DNA of 64,000 nucleotides from Datnioides undecimradiatus (Eukaryota; Chordata; Actinopteri; Lobotiformes; Datnioididae): contig WARS01000038.1 in assembly GCA_008933995.1 (NCBI GenBank), forward strand, positions 4,606,010 through 4,670,009. The letters run 5' to 3'. Every line of letters starts with the position of its first letter. Positions within the stretch are counted from its first letter, which is position 1. The notes beneath the pieces are model-generated. The model searched no databases, was not told the origin of the DNA, and was given only the letters and a program-made list of their open reading frames with translations. The translations under genes were made by a program, and so were the position numbers. This document shows, piece after piece, positions 50,409-61,974 of this stretch.

Positions 50409-51596
50409 ACCTCAACACCACCACAGCCAGTCTTCTAACAAGCTAGCCAGCATCTGCCTGACTTTACCAGCATGTATTAGGTCTGGATGATACTGTGGGA
50501 AGAAGCACCATCGCTCTCTGAATACAACAAACCTGGTGGTAGGTGTGAAAATTTGCTCTCGGGCGTAAAGACTCAGAGTTAGGTATCGACAACAACTTTC
50601 CTTTCCTTTTCATTCCGTGGGTATCACCTGATAAACAACAGCCATCATTCGCAGGAAGCTGGTTTCTGGGGTTGTTTTTCATGTTTTCTTTCATGCTTTA
50701 AAAAGACTAAAGACTAAAAGAGAGGTTAAACTGTCCGAAATTCACCCAACTCAGCTGAAACATTGTTCTTCTATTGTTTATTGTTTAGAGGCATTCACGC
50801 AATATCATTTTTGCTAATATTAGGTCTGAATCCTGATCAATACTGCTGGAGATAAAGCTGCTTCTGCTGCTACTTATATCTACTGCTGCTGAATAATTTC
50901 CCATTATCATTTATCAACTTACAGCACCATAGAATGATTATATTTATAATAGTGTTTTTCAGATATAAACCTAATGTAATATTGCACAGATATGTTGGGA
51001 AAATTGATGATTCCAAGCAAACCGCAGTTCAAAAACAAGCCATTTAAAGCCGCACTAATCAATATGACTGCATGTAATGTCACCAGCGCTGCTATTAGTG
51101 ACAAACCCGACTGCTCTGCACACTTTAGTGTCGCTTTCAGTTGTGTTTCATCCTGATGTGCATATTGTTGGAGCAAACCTCTCATATTTTCCTGTGAAAC
51201 ACAAACCCAGTGATCCTTTACAGTTCATATCTCCTTCCAACAATGGCTTTTGCACATAAGAAATGCTGGCTAACATATTAGTTGGTATAGACTGTGGCAA
51301 GAAAATCTATTTTTCCAGTCTTCCCACCCTGCAACAATCACCATGTGACCTGCCTGCTCTCTGGTGCATCACTGAGCCCTGATGAACTGACTGTAGCTGC
51401 TGGCCACAGGCTCTCCAGTGAGCGCTGCCTTGACAGCCAGTCACAGCAGTGGCCTGTCAGTCTGTACCATGCACACACAGCCATGCAACTAATCACAAAC
51501 ATACATAACACACACAAACACGCAAATGCAAAAAAAACTGAAATAGCCTGCACACATGTATACAATTTAAATTTGCACATATGCAGACACACAAAG
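50409..51596. other. Intronic DNA, nothing recognised
   Basis: Short frames only, with no repeat consensus. Confidence 0.45.
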
Positions 51597-51621
51597 ACAC
51601 ACACACACACACACACACACA
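51597..51621. repeat. (AC)12 microsatellite
   Basis: A pure AC run preceded by interrupted AC-rich DNA from about 51,470. Confidence 0.95.
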
Positions 51622-52394
51622 TATACTGTGCATCTCCTGCGCTCCTGACAGGCCAGTAAAAACATTATGAAATATTCAGTAAGTCTCACTGTGGTTTGGG
51701 TTCTACCTGTCTCAGCTTTTCTTGCTGCTTTGTGTGCGTTTGTTTGTACGAGAGAGGAAGAGATGCTGCCTGCGTGCATGTTGGCATCAGTTCCACTCCT
51801 GCTTACATATTCACAGTAAACGTGTGTTTGTGCGCGCACGCCTGCGTGTATTTGATTGTGTGTCCGCGTTTGGACATGTTTGCACTACCTTTCAATTCTA
51901 CCTGTCATGGTTGTGTGTAATTGGGTCTGAGCCAGCCAAGTCCTTTGTCTATGTGCTGCCTTGTGCTTACATCAACTCTGTTGCTCTTCTAAATAACGTA
52001 GCCAAGTAGACAAACTTGGAACCAGACTCTCAGCCTCTCTATTTTCAGCCCTCAAGCATATATCAAGTGTTTTTTTTTCTTCCATTAGCATTAAATGGCA
52101 GTTAAGGGTACCAGTGACCTTTTTCTGAGCTCATATACAAGAATTATCATAATGATAGGCTTTTACTCAATGTTGCTCATACTGTTAACTGATCTTTCCA
52201 TACACATTGCCTCCATGAAGTGTGACAAGTTCATAAATAAATCAGATTCCAGACCTTTTCCCCCAGAAACTGAAGCAATTCTCAGCTGAAGCGGGCAACT
52301 GCGGTTCTTGTGTTTTCAGTTAATCAATGGAAATATACTTGACCATGCAAAAACACTGGGTCAGCACTCCAGATCCAGCAGGAGACTCAGAGTA
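51622..52394. other. Intronic DNA, nothing recognised
   Basis: Frames of up to 95 codons overlap the AC/GT-rich patches and are Cys/Val-rich artefacts. Confidence 0.45.
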
Positions 52395-52490
52395 CAGCTG
52401 TGTAAGCCTTTGGGGTCCCACAGGACTCTATTCTTGGCCCCATCCTGTTCTATTCATTTAAAGCTCCTTCACCTCAGTTTGATTATTCAT
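52395..52490 (+). mobile_element. L2-like LINE reverse-transcriptase fragment
   Basis: In one frame (52,415-52,459) the sequence reads VPQDSILGPILFYSF, a clear match to the polymerase motif (V)PQGSxLGPxLF of L2/CR1-type LINEs, with Gly changed to Asp. The frame closes within about ten codons and no further domain is seen, so this is a short, dead scrap. Confidence 0.75.
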
Positions 52491-53227
52491 GAGACTGACC
52501 CCGTCTAAGTCTCAATATTAGTTGCATTGAGCGATATAGTTTCTTTCTGTAGTTGAGAAGTGAAGATTGTTCTTTGATTACGGTTTAACTTTTGACAGGG
52601 TAAAGGTGTTATCTCGTCGTGCTTCCTGCGTTTTGAAAATTATACCCCTGTTACCCTCAGCTGCCTGTGGAGAGGGCCTTCTGCACAGTAATATGCTCGT
52701 GATTGCTCCGTGGCAGTTTTGTTTCCTCCCACTTGTCTCAAAACTTTTTTCTCTATCTGACTCAGACAGTCGCCACTGGGGATGCTGTCTGGCGATTAAC
52801 AGACCATATCACCGTTGTAGCCTCTCTGCACAGATGAGGGAGTTTCATCATTTGTGTTTAGAAGAGCAAACACAAAAGAAGACTTGTTAAACGACTGTGG
52901 TTAAAACCTCCTTGATAAAATCACCAAATGGGCATTTATTCATATGAAAAAGTTGAATATTTCTGAAAAAGACATTATATTTGTTTGAAGATCTGCTATA
53001 ATAAAAATAGAAATTCTTAAATTAAACCCAAAACATTCTTCATATGATTCGTGCTTTATTGAATTATTTACTGCAAAGTGAGATTAGTGATCAACCATGT
53101 TTAGTTGAATCTGTCCTGATGAATCTAACTCTGTTATTAACAATGAAACCACTCATTGAACATGTAGCCTTTGGTCTTTTTAAATCAAATTAAGACGAAT
53201 ATAAGACCTGATAAATATGCACACACC
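52491..53227. other. Intronic DNA, nothing recognised
   Basis: A 107-codon frame at 52,567-52,890 lacks motifs. The sequence from 52,910 on is AT-rich. Confidence 0.45.
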
Positions 53228-53400
53228 AATTATGAAGCTACTGTCAGCTGCAAGCTAAGTTAGCTTAGCATAAAGGCTGAAAAACATCACTTTTAAGGGC
53301 GATTACATGCAAAGCTAAATCTATTGGTGGCTAACTTCCTGGACTCTCCTCTTGTTGCCTGGCAACTTGTCCTTACCGTGAGACAGCTTGCCATATAACC
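53228..53400 (+). mobile_element. Teleost 'TTAGCTTAGCATAAAG' interspersed repeat, carrying an RFX X-box
   Basis: 'AAGTTAGCTTAGCATAAAGG', 'CTAACTTCCTGGACTCTCC' and 'TTGCCTGGCAACTTGTC' follow the order of a common fish repeat (TTAGCTTAGCATAAAGACTGG...). Bases 53,354-53,366 read GTTGCCTGGCAAC, a perfect 6+1+6 inverted repeat equal to the RFX X-box. Fragmentary and diverged. Confidence 0.6.
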
Positions 53401-56228
53401 CTTCCTAAACTGAAAAATGCTTCAGTTATTTCACATATGTTTTTACTTGAGTACTGAAGCTGCAGAAAAACACATTTTTCAAACCTTGAATCTTTAATGA
53501 AACAAAGCAAAATAAATAATAAGTTGTGTATCACCATCAAAAGTAGAACCAAAAAAGATGAAGGCAATGTCTTACTTGAATTTCTCTTCCTGAGACATTT
53601 GCTCCAGCGTGTTTACAACCCCACCACGTCGCGGTTGGAAAGAAATGATTGACGCAGCTGGAAACCTATAGGGGCTGAGGTGATTTTTCACTCAGTCAGA
53701 TGGGAATACTGACACGACTCTTTTTCCTACCCTGCATGTTAACAGCTTCATTAAATTATTCCAGACTAGATTAAGAGGCAATAATTAGGTTACTGGACAC
53801 ATGTGAAAGTCAGTTTGGAATGCCTAGCACCCACACACGCACAGTATCTGACATGCAAAAACATATAGTTGGAGTCAGTGTTGTCCCCGTGTCTTTGAAA
53901 GGATCAAGGAACATCCCCATGGAGCTGATTGAGAGAGCGTGTACTGTTAAAAAAGCCATCTGTGGCAGCCTCCCAGCTCCTGCTGTGCTTTGAAAGCCTG
54001 TTCTCATTCACCAAGGCACATCAGGCAGCGAGGGCCGAGGGAAAAAAAAAAAAAAAACTGTCAAAGGATATACTTCGCACAGTGCTCAACACCAAATAAA
54101 TCACAGAGACTGGCTGATTTCGGCAAACATGCTGTTGACCAGTCTGTAGTTTTCTCCCAGTGTAAATGTATATCAGGTTAAAAGGTTTTTAAACATATAA
54201 TACGGTTCGTATTCGTGGACTAGAGATGTTTTCTGTCCGTCATTGACTGGAGGTTGGTAAAGTAAAAGTAAAGCATTACTCAAGATGGAGCTTATTTATA
54301 GTACTGAGCGTTTATCCGATTCAAATGAGGCAAGAAATCAAAGTTTGCAGCCAGCAAAATGTGAGCAAATGATTTAAAAGTGATTACATTGAAAGAACAG
54401 TTTCAGTCCAAAGTTTTAGTAGATGAGAAGATAGATACCACTCTCATGTTAAAACAGCAAATATGAACAAAGGCATCTAGCCTAACTTCCTTTTCCCCTT
54501 TGTTACACATGTATACATATTTAAAAGATATACCTCTAAAACAACTTTTAGGATAGCTTCAAAAGAAAAAGTTGGCAGAATAAGGTCTGAGGCATCTCCC
54601 GGCTCTTTAAAAGGCTTCACAGTGTATGATGCAGGTTGTGATATTAATGGAGAACTGCCAGCATGTGCAGTCTGATTTAAATGTAATGAAATGAAACTTT
54701 TCCTTTAATTTCCTCATCGTGTCAGTGGCAGACTTTTAATTACTCGCTGTCTAATGAGAGCGCTTGCTCATAAACAGCTTAGTTCCCGGCTCGGGACTGA
54801 TGCCGTTTAAGTGCTAGAAGCCAGCGGGAGTTCTTGCGTCACTCCGTTGTCACTTGAAAATCATTAAAGCTTTTGCGGCGTACGTTTTTCGCTTCAGTTG
54901 GGGGATTACGTGGGCCTCCGTAGGCCGAGAAAGCGTTCAAATCCATTTCAAAACCTGGTTTAAAAAAAAAAATAAAAAAAAAATCAAAAACAAAACAACA
55001 AACATCTTTTTATAAACAGGACTGATTTTCTTAATTCCTTAAAACTTGCCATTTTTGAATACACCATGCATTATCACTTTTACCTTTTTTTTTTTAATGC
55101 TAATGCTTACCTGGAGCATAATACTGGGTAACACAGTGCCAGGGTGGAGGAGCAACATATCCATGTAATGGGATTACACTGATCTACTATAAAAATGGTA
55201 ACTGTAATAATCTCCACTGTAAAAATAGCTCTGTAATCACATAAGTAGTTGACAAAAATAATTATGGTTGGATCACAAATTGTCGGGTCATAAACGGGGA
55301 AATTTGGCACAACATAAAACGACACTTTAGACTATAGATTATGCAAAATGTTGTGCAAAGTACAAAATATGTCCAAGTGCTGAGCGATGGCCACCTGTAG
55401 CTCTCTCATTCTGGCCAAACATTTGAATCTAATCAGCTAATTAAATATGCAAATTGAATTCACTGGTGGTGCTTTTGTTTGCACATAAATCGTTGTTCAT
55501 TTTAAGACTCTCGGACAATTTGGAACCGCGTGATCCTGTGTCTTGTTTTCACCCGTTTGCATTCAGCGCAGCAGATGGATTACTAGCCCGCGTCTGCAGC
55601 GCTTTCACCGCCCATTAGTACTTATGATGCAATGTCCGAGACCCCCTCCTCAAAGACAGAGTGATGGCCGTACACGGTCCCTCCATCCCAAACACATGTC
55701 GGGTAGTGTTCATTAGTCCCACCATTCTGAGAGGTTCATAAATCACAGCCATCTGGAACGCTCTCACTGCTGCAAAGCGGCACGCTCGGTGCACAACTTC
55801 TGCCCGCTTCCCCTCCCCTCTCCTCCCTCCTGTGCCGCTGGCAAACAGCCAATCAGATAGCAGATCCCGTAGTGGCACGTCATGGCTGAGCCAGGCTGGG
55901 AGCAACACAACAGGCAACCTTTATTAAAACTTTCATTCTGTTGGAGATGGACACAGTTCCACTTGGGTTTTATAGCGTCTCACCGCCTCCTCTGCAAAAA
56001 GCTCATTTAGAGGAGAAAAAAGGATGAAGCTCGAGTTCAGCTGCTGATTTTTAATCACAGACAAACCAGATATCATTTGGAAAGGCTAATATGGTTTTCA
56101 CTGCAGCACCCAGCAGCGTTTGGGTTAAACCCCCATTGTAGGGCATCATTTAGGGCATACTGTTACTCAAAGAGTCGGATTAAGTCACTGGTATTTTCTT
56201 GTTAATCCAGGGTTCTTCTACAGATACA
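53401..56228. other. Intronic DNA; A-rich runs and homeodomain-word clusters
   Basis: Bases 54,042-54,057 are 16 As, and 54,962-55,005 is A-rich with interruptions. Two AT-rich patches hold clustered developmental-factor words: 54,737-54,776 (TAATTA, TAATGA, ATAAACA) and 55,438-55,482 (TAATTA, ATGCAAAT, TGTTTGC). They look like candidate conserved enhancers, but conservation cannot be judged here. No exon is supported. Confidence 0.35.
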
Positions 56229-56654
56229 TAAAGGGATAAGTTCTTGTGTTTTCAGTTCCATCTCAATGCAACACCCACATGGTGACGTGGCCATTGACAG
56301 AGCCCTTCAGAATACTGGAGGAATTCATTTGAGGACAAATTCCACCATATTCATTCTCTGCAATAATGCATTTGATAGTTAAGGTGACTGTAAAGTTGTC
56401 ATGGTTGCATGTTCTTGAAGCCATAAATACAAAGCAAAAGTGACATTGGGAAGTACACACCTTACTGTCTAACTTGCATTGGATAGGCGTAAGAATGCCT
56501 TTGTGCACAGCTCATAGATTTTTGTCCCCCATCTCTTACTTTACATTGAAACCAGCTAAACAATTACAGCAACTAGTAACTCTTCCAGTTTCGTGTTGGC
56601 AAGGGAGAATATGGTTTTAAGACTGACTTACAAAAGTGTGAACTGATCCTTTAA
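56229..56654. mobile_element. Non-autonomous DNA transposon (MITE-like) with terminal inverted repeats
   Basis: The left end TAAAGGGATAAGTTC and the right end GAACTGATCCTTTA are imperfect inverted repeats, and both resemble the 'TTAAAGGGATAGTTCA' termini common in fish. Interior words near the right end ('CATTGAAACCAGC', 'GCAACTAGTAACTCTTCCAG', 'AAAAGTGTGAACT') also match my memory of such an element. Length is about 425 bases with no coding capacity. A target-site duplication is not clear. Confidence 0.6.
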
Positions 56655-56856
56655 ATGCAAAAGCCAGCAGTATGTCACATCAAAGTTTGTTCTCTGATCT
56701 TGAGACTGCGGCAGACTGCAGGTTTGAATATGAGAAGTTGAGCTTAGCAGACCTCTGCAGTCTCACCTCTGCTTGAGGCTAGAAGCTCAAGGCCACATTA
56801 GCTGCTACTGGCATGGTCCATCTAAATTTGTGACTGAATTGTTGGTGGCTGAGTTG

Positions 56857-56948
56857 CATTGTGGGTAATGTAGGTTTAGATAACGTAGAAGGACGTTATC
56901 TAAACCTACATTACCCACAATGTAGGTTTAGATAACGTAGAAGGACGT
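56857..56948. repeat. Perfect 30-bp snapback palindrome with adjoining 30-bp direct repeat
   Basis: Bases 56,857-56,886 and 56,893-56,922 are exact reverse complements separated by only six bases (AGAAGG). In addition 56,867-56,896 is repeated exactly at 56,919-56,948, 52 bases downstream. Thus a segment, its inverted copy, and a second direct copy stand in a row without a single mismatch. This is the signature of a template-switch (fold-back) replication error that inserted 52 bases, and the lack of divergence suggests it is recent. Confidence 0.93.
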
Positions 56949-57814
56949 CAAAAATAAAAATATATCTCTGTTTATATGTTTCTGCTGCAGATGTAGCTTC
57001 AAGCTTCCCTTAAGAGTCGCAGTAGCACAGCTAGTAAAGCAATATCTCTGAAACATGTTTGCACATATTTATTTAAGTGAGAGGGATCTGAATCAACAGC
57101 CTGCGCAGCTCTGCTACCCCCAGTGGAGCTTGCGTGAACGTTTGCATGCAGTCGGTCTTAATGTCATCCCAGTGGTAATAAGATGGAGCACATGCACACA
57201 CATCCACACCATAAACCACCATACATCTTCTGATTATTTCATTATTTTAATGTTGCTGGATCAACGTGCAGCGCTGGCTGTTTGGTATTTATAGTTACTT
57301 AGGATCGAGGACAGATTATGATAATTTTGCTTTAGATGTCACCTTAAATGCTAGAATTAGAAATGTGCGTGTGATCCTTCTGATTTGTGCATGCATGCAC
57401 ATGCATATTCAGCTCAGCTCATTTAGCAAACAGGGCACAGCTATCTCACAGCTAGCCTGCACGCGCGCTCACACACACACATGCGGGCACAAGACAAAGT
57501 GTCGAGTCTTCTTGATGTCATTTATCCTCGACACATCTTTGCTCTGCTGACATTTGTTTGCTCTCGTGGTTATCAGCTGATCCACAAAGCAAACAGCAAA
57601 GAGGAAATTAAACGGGTACAAAATGAGCAAGACTTCAGTATTAAGATTGTGTTAAAAGTCGATAAGATGGGCGGGGAGAAAAAAAAAAAAATCTTATTTG
57701 ATGTGACATGTTTATATTGTCCAGGGCCATCTGGATGCTGTTAAACTGAGTGAAACTTCGAGAGGAGGGAGATACGGCAGCAACAAGACAGAAAGAGACA
57801 TTTTCAGCCACGAG
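56949..57814. other. Intronic DNA, nothing recognised
   Basis: Short chance frames; a 12-base A run near 57,680; AC-rich patches at about 57,185 and 57,471. No exon or repeat family. Confidence 0.45.
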
Positions 57815-58620
57815 CAAATCCTCTCCCTGCCACTGCTCTCGTCTTCCTCTCTGGGGAAATCACCAACCGTGGGGGAGAGAGGAGGGATGTTGTTTTCCTT
57901 TCACTCAAGGTGCTCTGCTGCCCCTGCTTTCTCTCCCCCCTCCGTCCACCTGTGCCCTCCTCAGCCCTTCCTGCAGCACAATAATAATCTCCCCATCTGC
58001 TGTAATCAAACTTTTCCCCCACTTCCTCCTCTCTTCATCACTTCTTCTCCCCCCTTTGTGTGACTTTGCACCACCTTCTCCTTCCTAACGGCCTTTCTTT
58101 GTATCCTTTCCTCTCCTTTGTCTTTCCCCCTCCCTCCTCCCTCAATCACAGCCTCATCATCCCTTCCATCTTCCTCATTACCCCCACCCCCCTCTTATCC
58201 TCGCTTCCCCTCTTCGCCTCCACAGCGTCGCCGGCAGAACTCCAGCAGGCCATTATTGATCAGCTTAATCGGAGGCGTTAGAATGCAATTCCACCTGTCT
58301 TCTCCGCTTCATAGCTCCGCGGGCCATTCGATAACGTTTAGATGCTCGGATGCAGATGTGGCCGTGTTGGTTGTCAGTGACAAAGGGGGAGGGAGAGGGG
58401 AGGGACGGCGCTAATGATGAGCCGCTGCTTTCACGCTCCCTCAGTCTTTTTCTTCACCGCCTGTCAAAACCGAATCTCTCTTTCTCTCTTTTTCTCTTTT
58501 TTTCCCTCCTCAGCCTGTTTTTCTTTGTCTTATTTACCCATCTGAGTCAGAGTATCCCTCCCTGATCCCCCCGTTTCTTCCTTTCCATCCCCGTCTTCCT
58601 CTCACTTCCTTTCAGTTACC
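57815..58620 (+). repeat. Long pyrimidine-rich tract (strand-asymmetric), one splice-acceptor-like end
   Basis: For most of about 800 bases C and T dominate the plus strand, broken only at 58,225-58,435. Plus-strand frames of 64-112 codons are Ser/Pro/Leu-rich low complexity. The first half ends CGCCTCCACAG at about 58,225, an excellent 3' splice-site shape. It is followed by an open stretch giving SPAELQQAIIDQLNRRR and then a stop; no donor or family supports it as an exon. It could form H-DNA or bind PTB-type proteins in RNA, which is inference. Confidence 0.5.
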
Positions 58621-60120
58621 TACAAATATTCCATGTCTCATCGTGGCTGAGGGGGGTGTATTTTGAACAGACGGGATCCTGTATTGATATTCAAATAACT
58701 CTCCTGCGGGAGATAAGGCGGTCCATTGTCTCTCATCCTTGATGTGTAAACTTTAATTCCCATTTTCCTCCACATTTTGCACGCATGAAATAAATCCCAC
58801 GCCGGCTGGGAGGACCCAGTTGTGGAGAAATGGTTTCGCCCCCATCAGCAACTTTTTGCGCTCGTACCCCTGAGCAACACACTTAATCCCCAGATTTTGC
58901 TCAATGCCCAGAGGGACTAGATTAACAGTGATTTGGGCTGAAAGGTATGAAAGCGTGGTCTTTTTCAGCATCACAGCATGATGCACCAATACAAACTGGG
59001 AGCTGACCTGTACAGCCATGATCTGCACATAAGTCAGCCACTGATCTGCGCAAACAAATGCAGAAAAACACAGATTTCATGGCTGCTATGAAAAGCCAAA
59101 TCCTTCCTGCATGTGTGACGCTAAAGAAGGTTTAAGTCGAGAAGTATTTAAATGTACTTTCTCATGTCCCCGCTTTCCCTCGGCCCTCTTTATCCATTTG
59201 ATTTTATATTTCCATGCTCTTTTATTTGGACAACTCCCCGGCAGCAGATGTGCACCTGTTGCGGCGGGTCACATGTAAAGCCCAAACGACAGAACAACAG
59301 AAGCGAGTGTGTGGGAGGCTCGCCTTGGCCACAAAGTGTCGATTAAACTGAAAAACGTGTTTCTGTCGAGGTGCGAGTGGCACGGAGGAATGCATTGTTT
59401 ATTTATGGATCTTCAGGTCCTGTTGATCTTCCCGATGCCGCTTCATAACTGGAAGGGATGCGGGCGAGCAAACATTGGGCTGCTGCAGTTGCTCCCCAGT
59501 GAAGATGCCCTAACCTGCTCTGTGCACCAGCGGACAGGCTGAACACAGTGTTTCAGCAAAGTTTTCCACCTCCGAGCTATTTTTATTGGTCAGCACTGGT
59601 GCTGCTGTCCTTTCTGTTTCCCTTCCAGTTTTCAGTCAACGTGGAGGACGCTTTCTGAGGTTGAGGAACGCGTCTTTGCGCTCTACAGCAGCCTTTTGAT
59701 AAGAATAAAAGGAAGGTGTTTTGAGGGAGGTGTGTGATTTTAACACCTTCAACTAGAAAGAAACAAATCTGATCCCCTGCACTTGTTTGTTTCTAGTACA
59801 TCCAGACAGCTCTTCCCACTTTTCTGCTAGAATTTGCTCATTGTATGTTAGGATGAGGTGCTACGCAATAACTGCAGGCTTTGAGATTCGTGCACAATCG
59901 AGGTAAAGGTTCCTTCCTTGTGGCTCTCGTGAATGAGAAGAGAAAATGTCTCTGAAAACATCTCAATGAGACGTTATCCGCTGAAATCTCTCTGCTCGAT
60001 AGGCGTCTCTTCACCATTCTTCAGCATAGATAGCGAGCAAACGAGTGATGAAACGCGCGCCGTGCATCCTAGTTAGAGTCACAGCGGTGAGCGTTTTAGC
60101 CCCGTAACTTTGATTTGCAG
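58621..60120. other. Intronic DNA, nothing firmly recognised
   Basis: 'CCCCTGAGCAACACACTTAA' at 58,868-58,887 resembles part of a fish repeat ('ccctgagcaaggcacttaaccccc'), but the match dies out on both sides. Frames of up to 91 codons have no motif. Confidence 0.4.
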
Positions 60121-60199
60121 GCAGCCCTCTGAAGTGCTACTGTACCCGGGGCTCGGCGGGAGGGCCGGTCGGCAGGCTGGGTCCTCGGGAAGAAAACAG
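60121..60199 (+). other. Weak candidate internal exon (79 bases)
   Basis: The segment follows TTTGATTTGCAG, a plausible acceptor, and is followed by ACAG|GTGTGT, a plausible donor. Joined in phase 1 to the exon ending at 34,472 the frame stays open and begins GSPLKCYCTRGSAGG. The Cys-x-Cys after a signal peptide would suit an extracellular domain, but I do not recognise the rest. It is GC-rich and a second frame is also open, so an open phase is only mild evidence. Confidence 0.2.
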
Positions 60200-60949
60200 G
60201 TGTGTCGGCTTACGACGGGCCTCACTTTGAGCCTAATTCATGTGAAAGCCTCAGAGAAGGCCCTGTCTGCTCGCATCAAAGCACACAAGGCCTCTTGTTG
60301 TCTCACTGCCTCTGGTGATTAGTGCGGCTCGCTCAATTTCACCGCCGCCTAACAACCGGCTGGTTACTGTACTGCCTCTCACTCGACTGCGTTGGTTAGT
60401 GCAGATCACAGAGGAGTGGCGTACACACACACACATATATTGGTCAGAACTGAGTCCATTAAAGGGCTGGTGACTGGTCCACCGGCAGTTTAGGTAAGCG
60501 GCGATGAGAAACATCTCAAAAAGCAGCTTTTTCTTCTTGTTTTCATACAGTTGGATGAATTCAGGTTTGTGTTTCATTGGCTCATACGCTGCGGCTTCAG
60601 GAGAACGTGGAGTTTGACCTTGAGCGGCCTGATCCATAGAAAAAGTACGTCAGAGAGCGGCGTGTCCTTCATAACAGGATGAACTGTACATTACATTTTG
60701 TGGTGTGATGATCTAGGCGATGGTTGTTGTTGTTGTCCATGTTGGCTGTGCATCGTGCCCTTGGGGACTCAAATATTGAACCAAACAAACAAGCATCCAC
60801 CCAGTGAAAATAAACACAGAGTCAGTTTAATGTATGGTTTTCAGGTATTTAATTAAAGACGACCCATTTCTCTTCCCACTGTCACACTTTTAATCCCATG
60901 AGGACTGTATGAAAAGATTGATCCTTTCTATGTAATTAGGGATACGCGT
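60200..60949. other. Intronic DNA, nothing recognised
   Basis: A 128-codon minus-strand frame at 60,251-60,637 has no motif. A short AC/AT run lies near 60,423. Confidence 0.45.
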
Positions 60950-61500
60950 TTCATCACCCGTTACCGTGTCAACTATTTTTCAATCAACCGATTAATCATT
61001 CATTCAGTCTATGAAATTGGTTTTAGCCCTTCAAACTGTTTTCAGCTCAGTAACACAGAGGAGCAACAAGGTGGAACCAGCGGATGAAGAACCTGCCACT
61101 TCATCACATCAGCAGTTTTACAAAGATGGTGTACAAAGACGTTTCTAATAGTTCATGGTAACATGAATCATCCATCCTCGTATGATTATTATTATTATTA
61201 GTATATTATTTACTATAGATCTATGGTTCAAATATATTCTGTCAGTCCCACTTTTGTTTTGAATTGTAAGTCACTAAATTGAGTTCTTTTTTTGTTTATT
61301 TGTCGTTATTTTATTGTTATTTTTGGTTTGTCTGGATTTGTTTTGATGTGGAACAATAGTCTCTCTTCAGATGGAGCTAATTGGGATCCGTAATTAATTA
61401 CATTTTCACATTTGAGCAGCTGAAACAGTAACAGTTTGTCAACTCTGACTGACGAATGTTGATTAATTTTCATGTTATCACTAATTTTTTGGATGTGCGA
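60950..61500 (+). mobile_element. 'ATTAATCGATT' teleost repeat, two ends of one diverged copy
   Basis: The left part (about 60,985-61,020: 'ACCGATTAATCATTC', 'CAGTCTATGAAATTGG') and the right part (about 61,408-61,480: 'CACATTTGAGCAGCTGAAAC', 'GTTGATTAATTTTC') match the two ends, in the right order and orientation, of a fish element I recall. The middle is diverged and includes a short ATT repeat near 61,183-61,200. Non-coding. Confidence 0.6.
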
Positions 61501-61689
61501 CATCAGAGCAACATTTTTCCTCCTGTTTTGTTTGAACGTGGCGACGTTTGACACAAATTAGCCGCTTTGAATCGCAGTTCGTTGCCCTGTAGCGTCACAT
61601 GTTTCCTTATTACCATAACTTCTGTGCTTTGGCTCTTTAAATTCATGCTTTTACTTTTCCAACTAGTGTTTCTGTTTGGAAGTCAGCTA
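61501..61689. other. Intronic DNA, nothing recognised
   Basis: No motif, repeat family or supported exon. Confidence 0.45.
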
Positions 61690-61711
61690 GGGAGGGAGGG
61701 AGGGAGGGAGG
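61690..61711 (+). repeat. (GGGA)5 tandem repeat, G-quadruplex motif
   Basis: Five GGG runs separated by single As, the strongest type of short-loop quadruplex pattern. Confidence 0.9.
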
Positions 61712-61974
61712 CAGCAGCGGTGCAGCAGATTGTCCTTGAACCTGAAATCGTTTCAACTCCTTTCACAATTCGTCGCTTCCAAAGAAAAGCACTTCAGCTC
61801 ACTACTTCTCATCTCAGTGACTTCGGAAAGAAAAAAAACAAAAAAAAAGCTTGTCGAGGGAATTTTGACCCCCTCTCATCCTCTGTTACTCCTTCACATT
61901 CACGCCATAACACGTGGTGACACTGTTGCTGCTCTGTATAACTGCCTCCTACCGCTGTCGGCCACTCGGCTATT
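61712..61974. other. Intronic DNA, A-rich patch
   Basis: An interrupted A run at about 61,828-61,848. A 172-codon frame that starts at 61,730 runs on through the repeat at 61,975-62,165 and the GT microsatellite, so it is not a gene. Confidence 0.5.

Noticed and set aside
59593-59615. Overlapping CAGCACTGGTGCTG and GCTGCTGTCC words recalling RE1
   Set aside because: Half-sites are in the wrong order and orientation for either canonical or expanded RE1.
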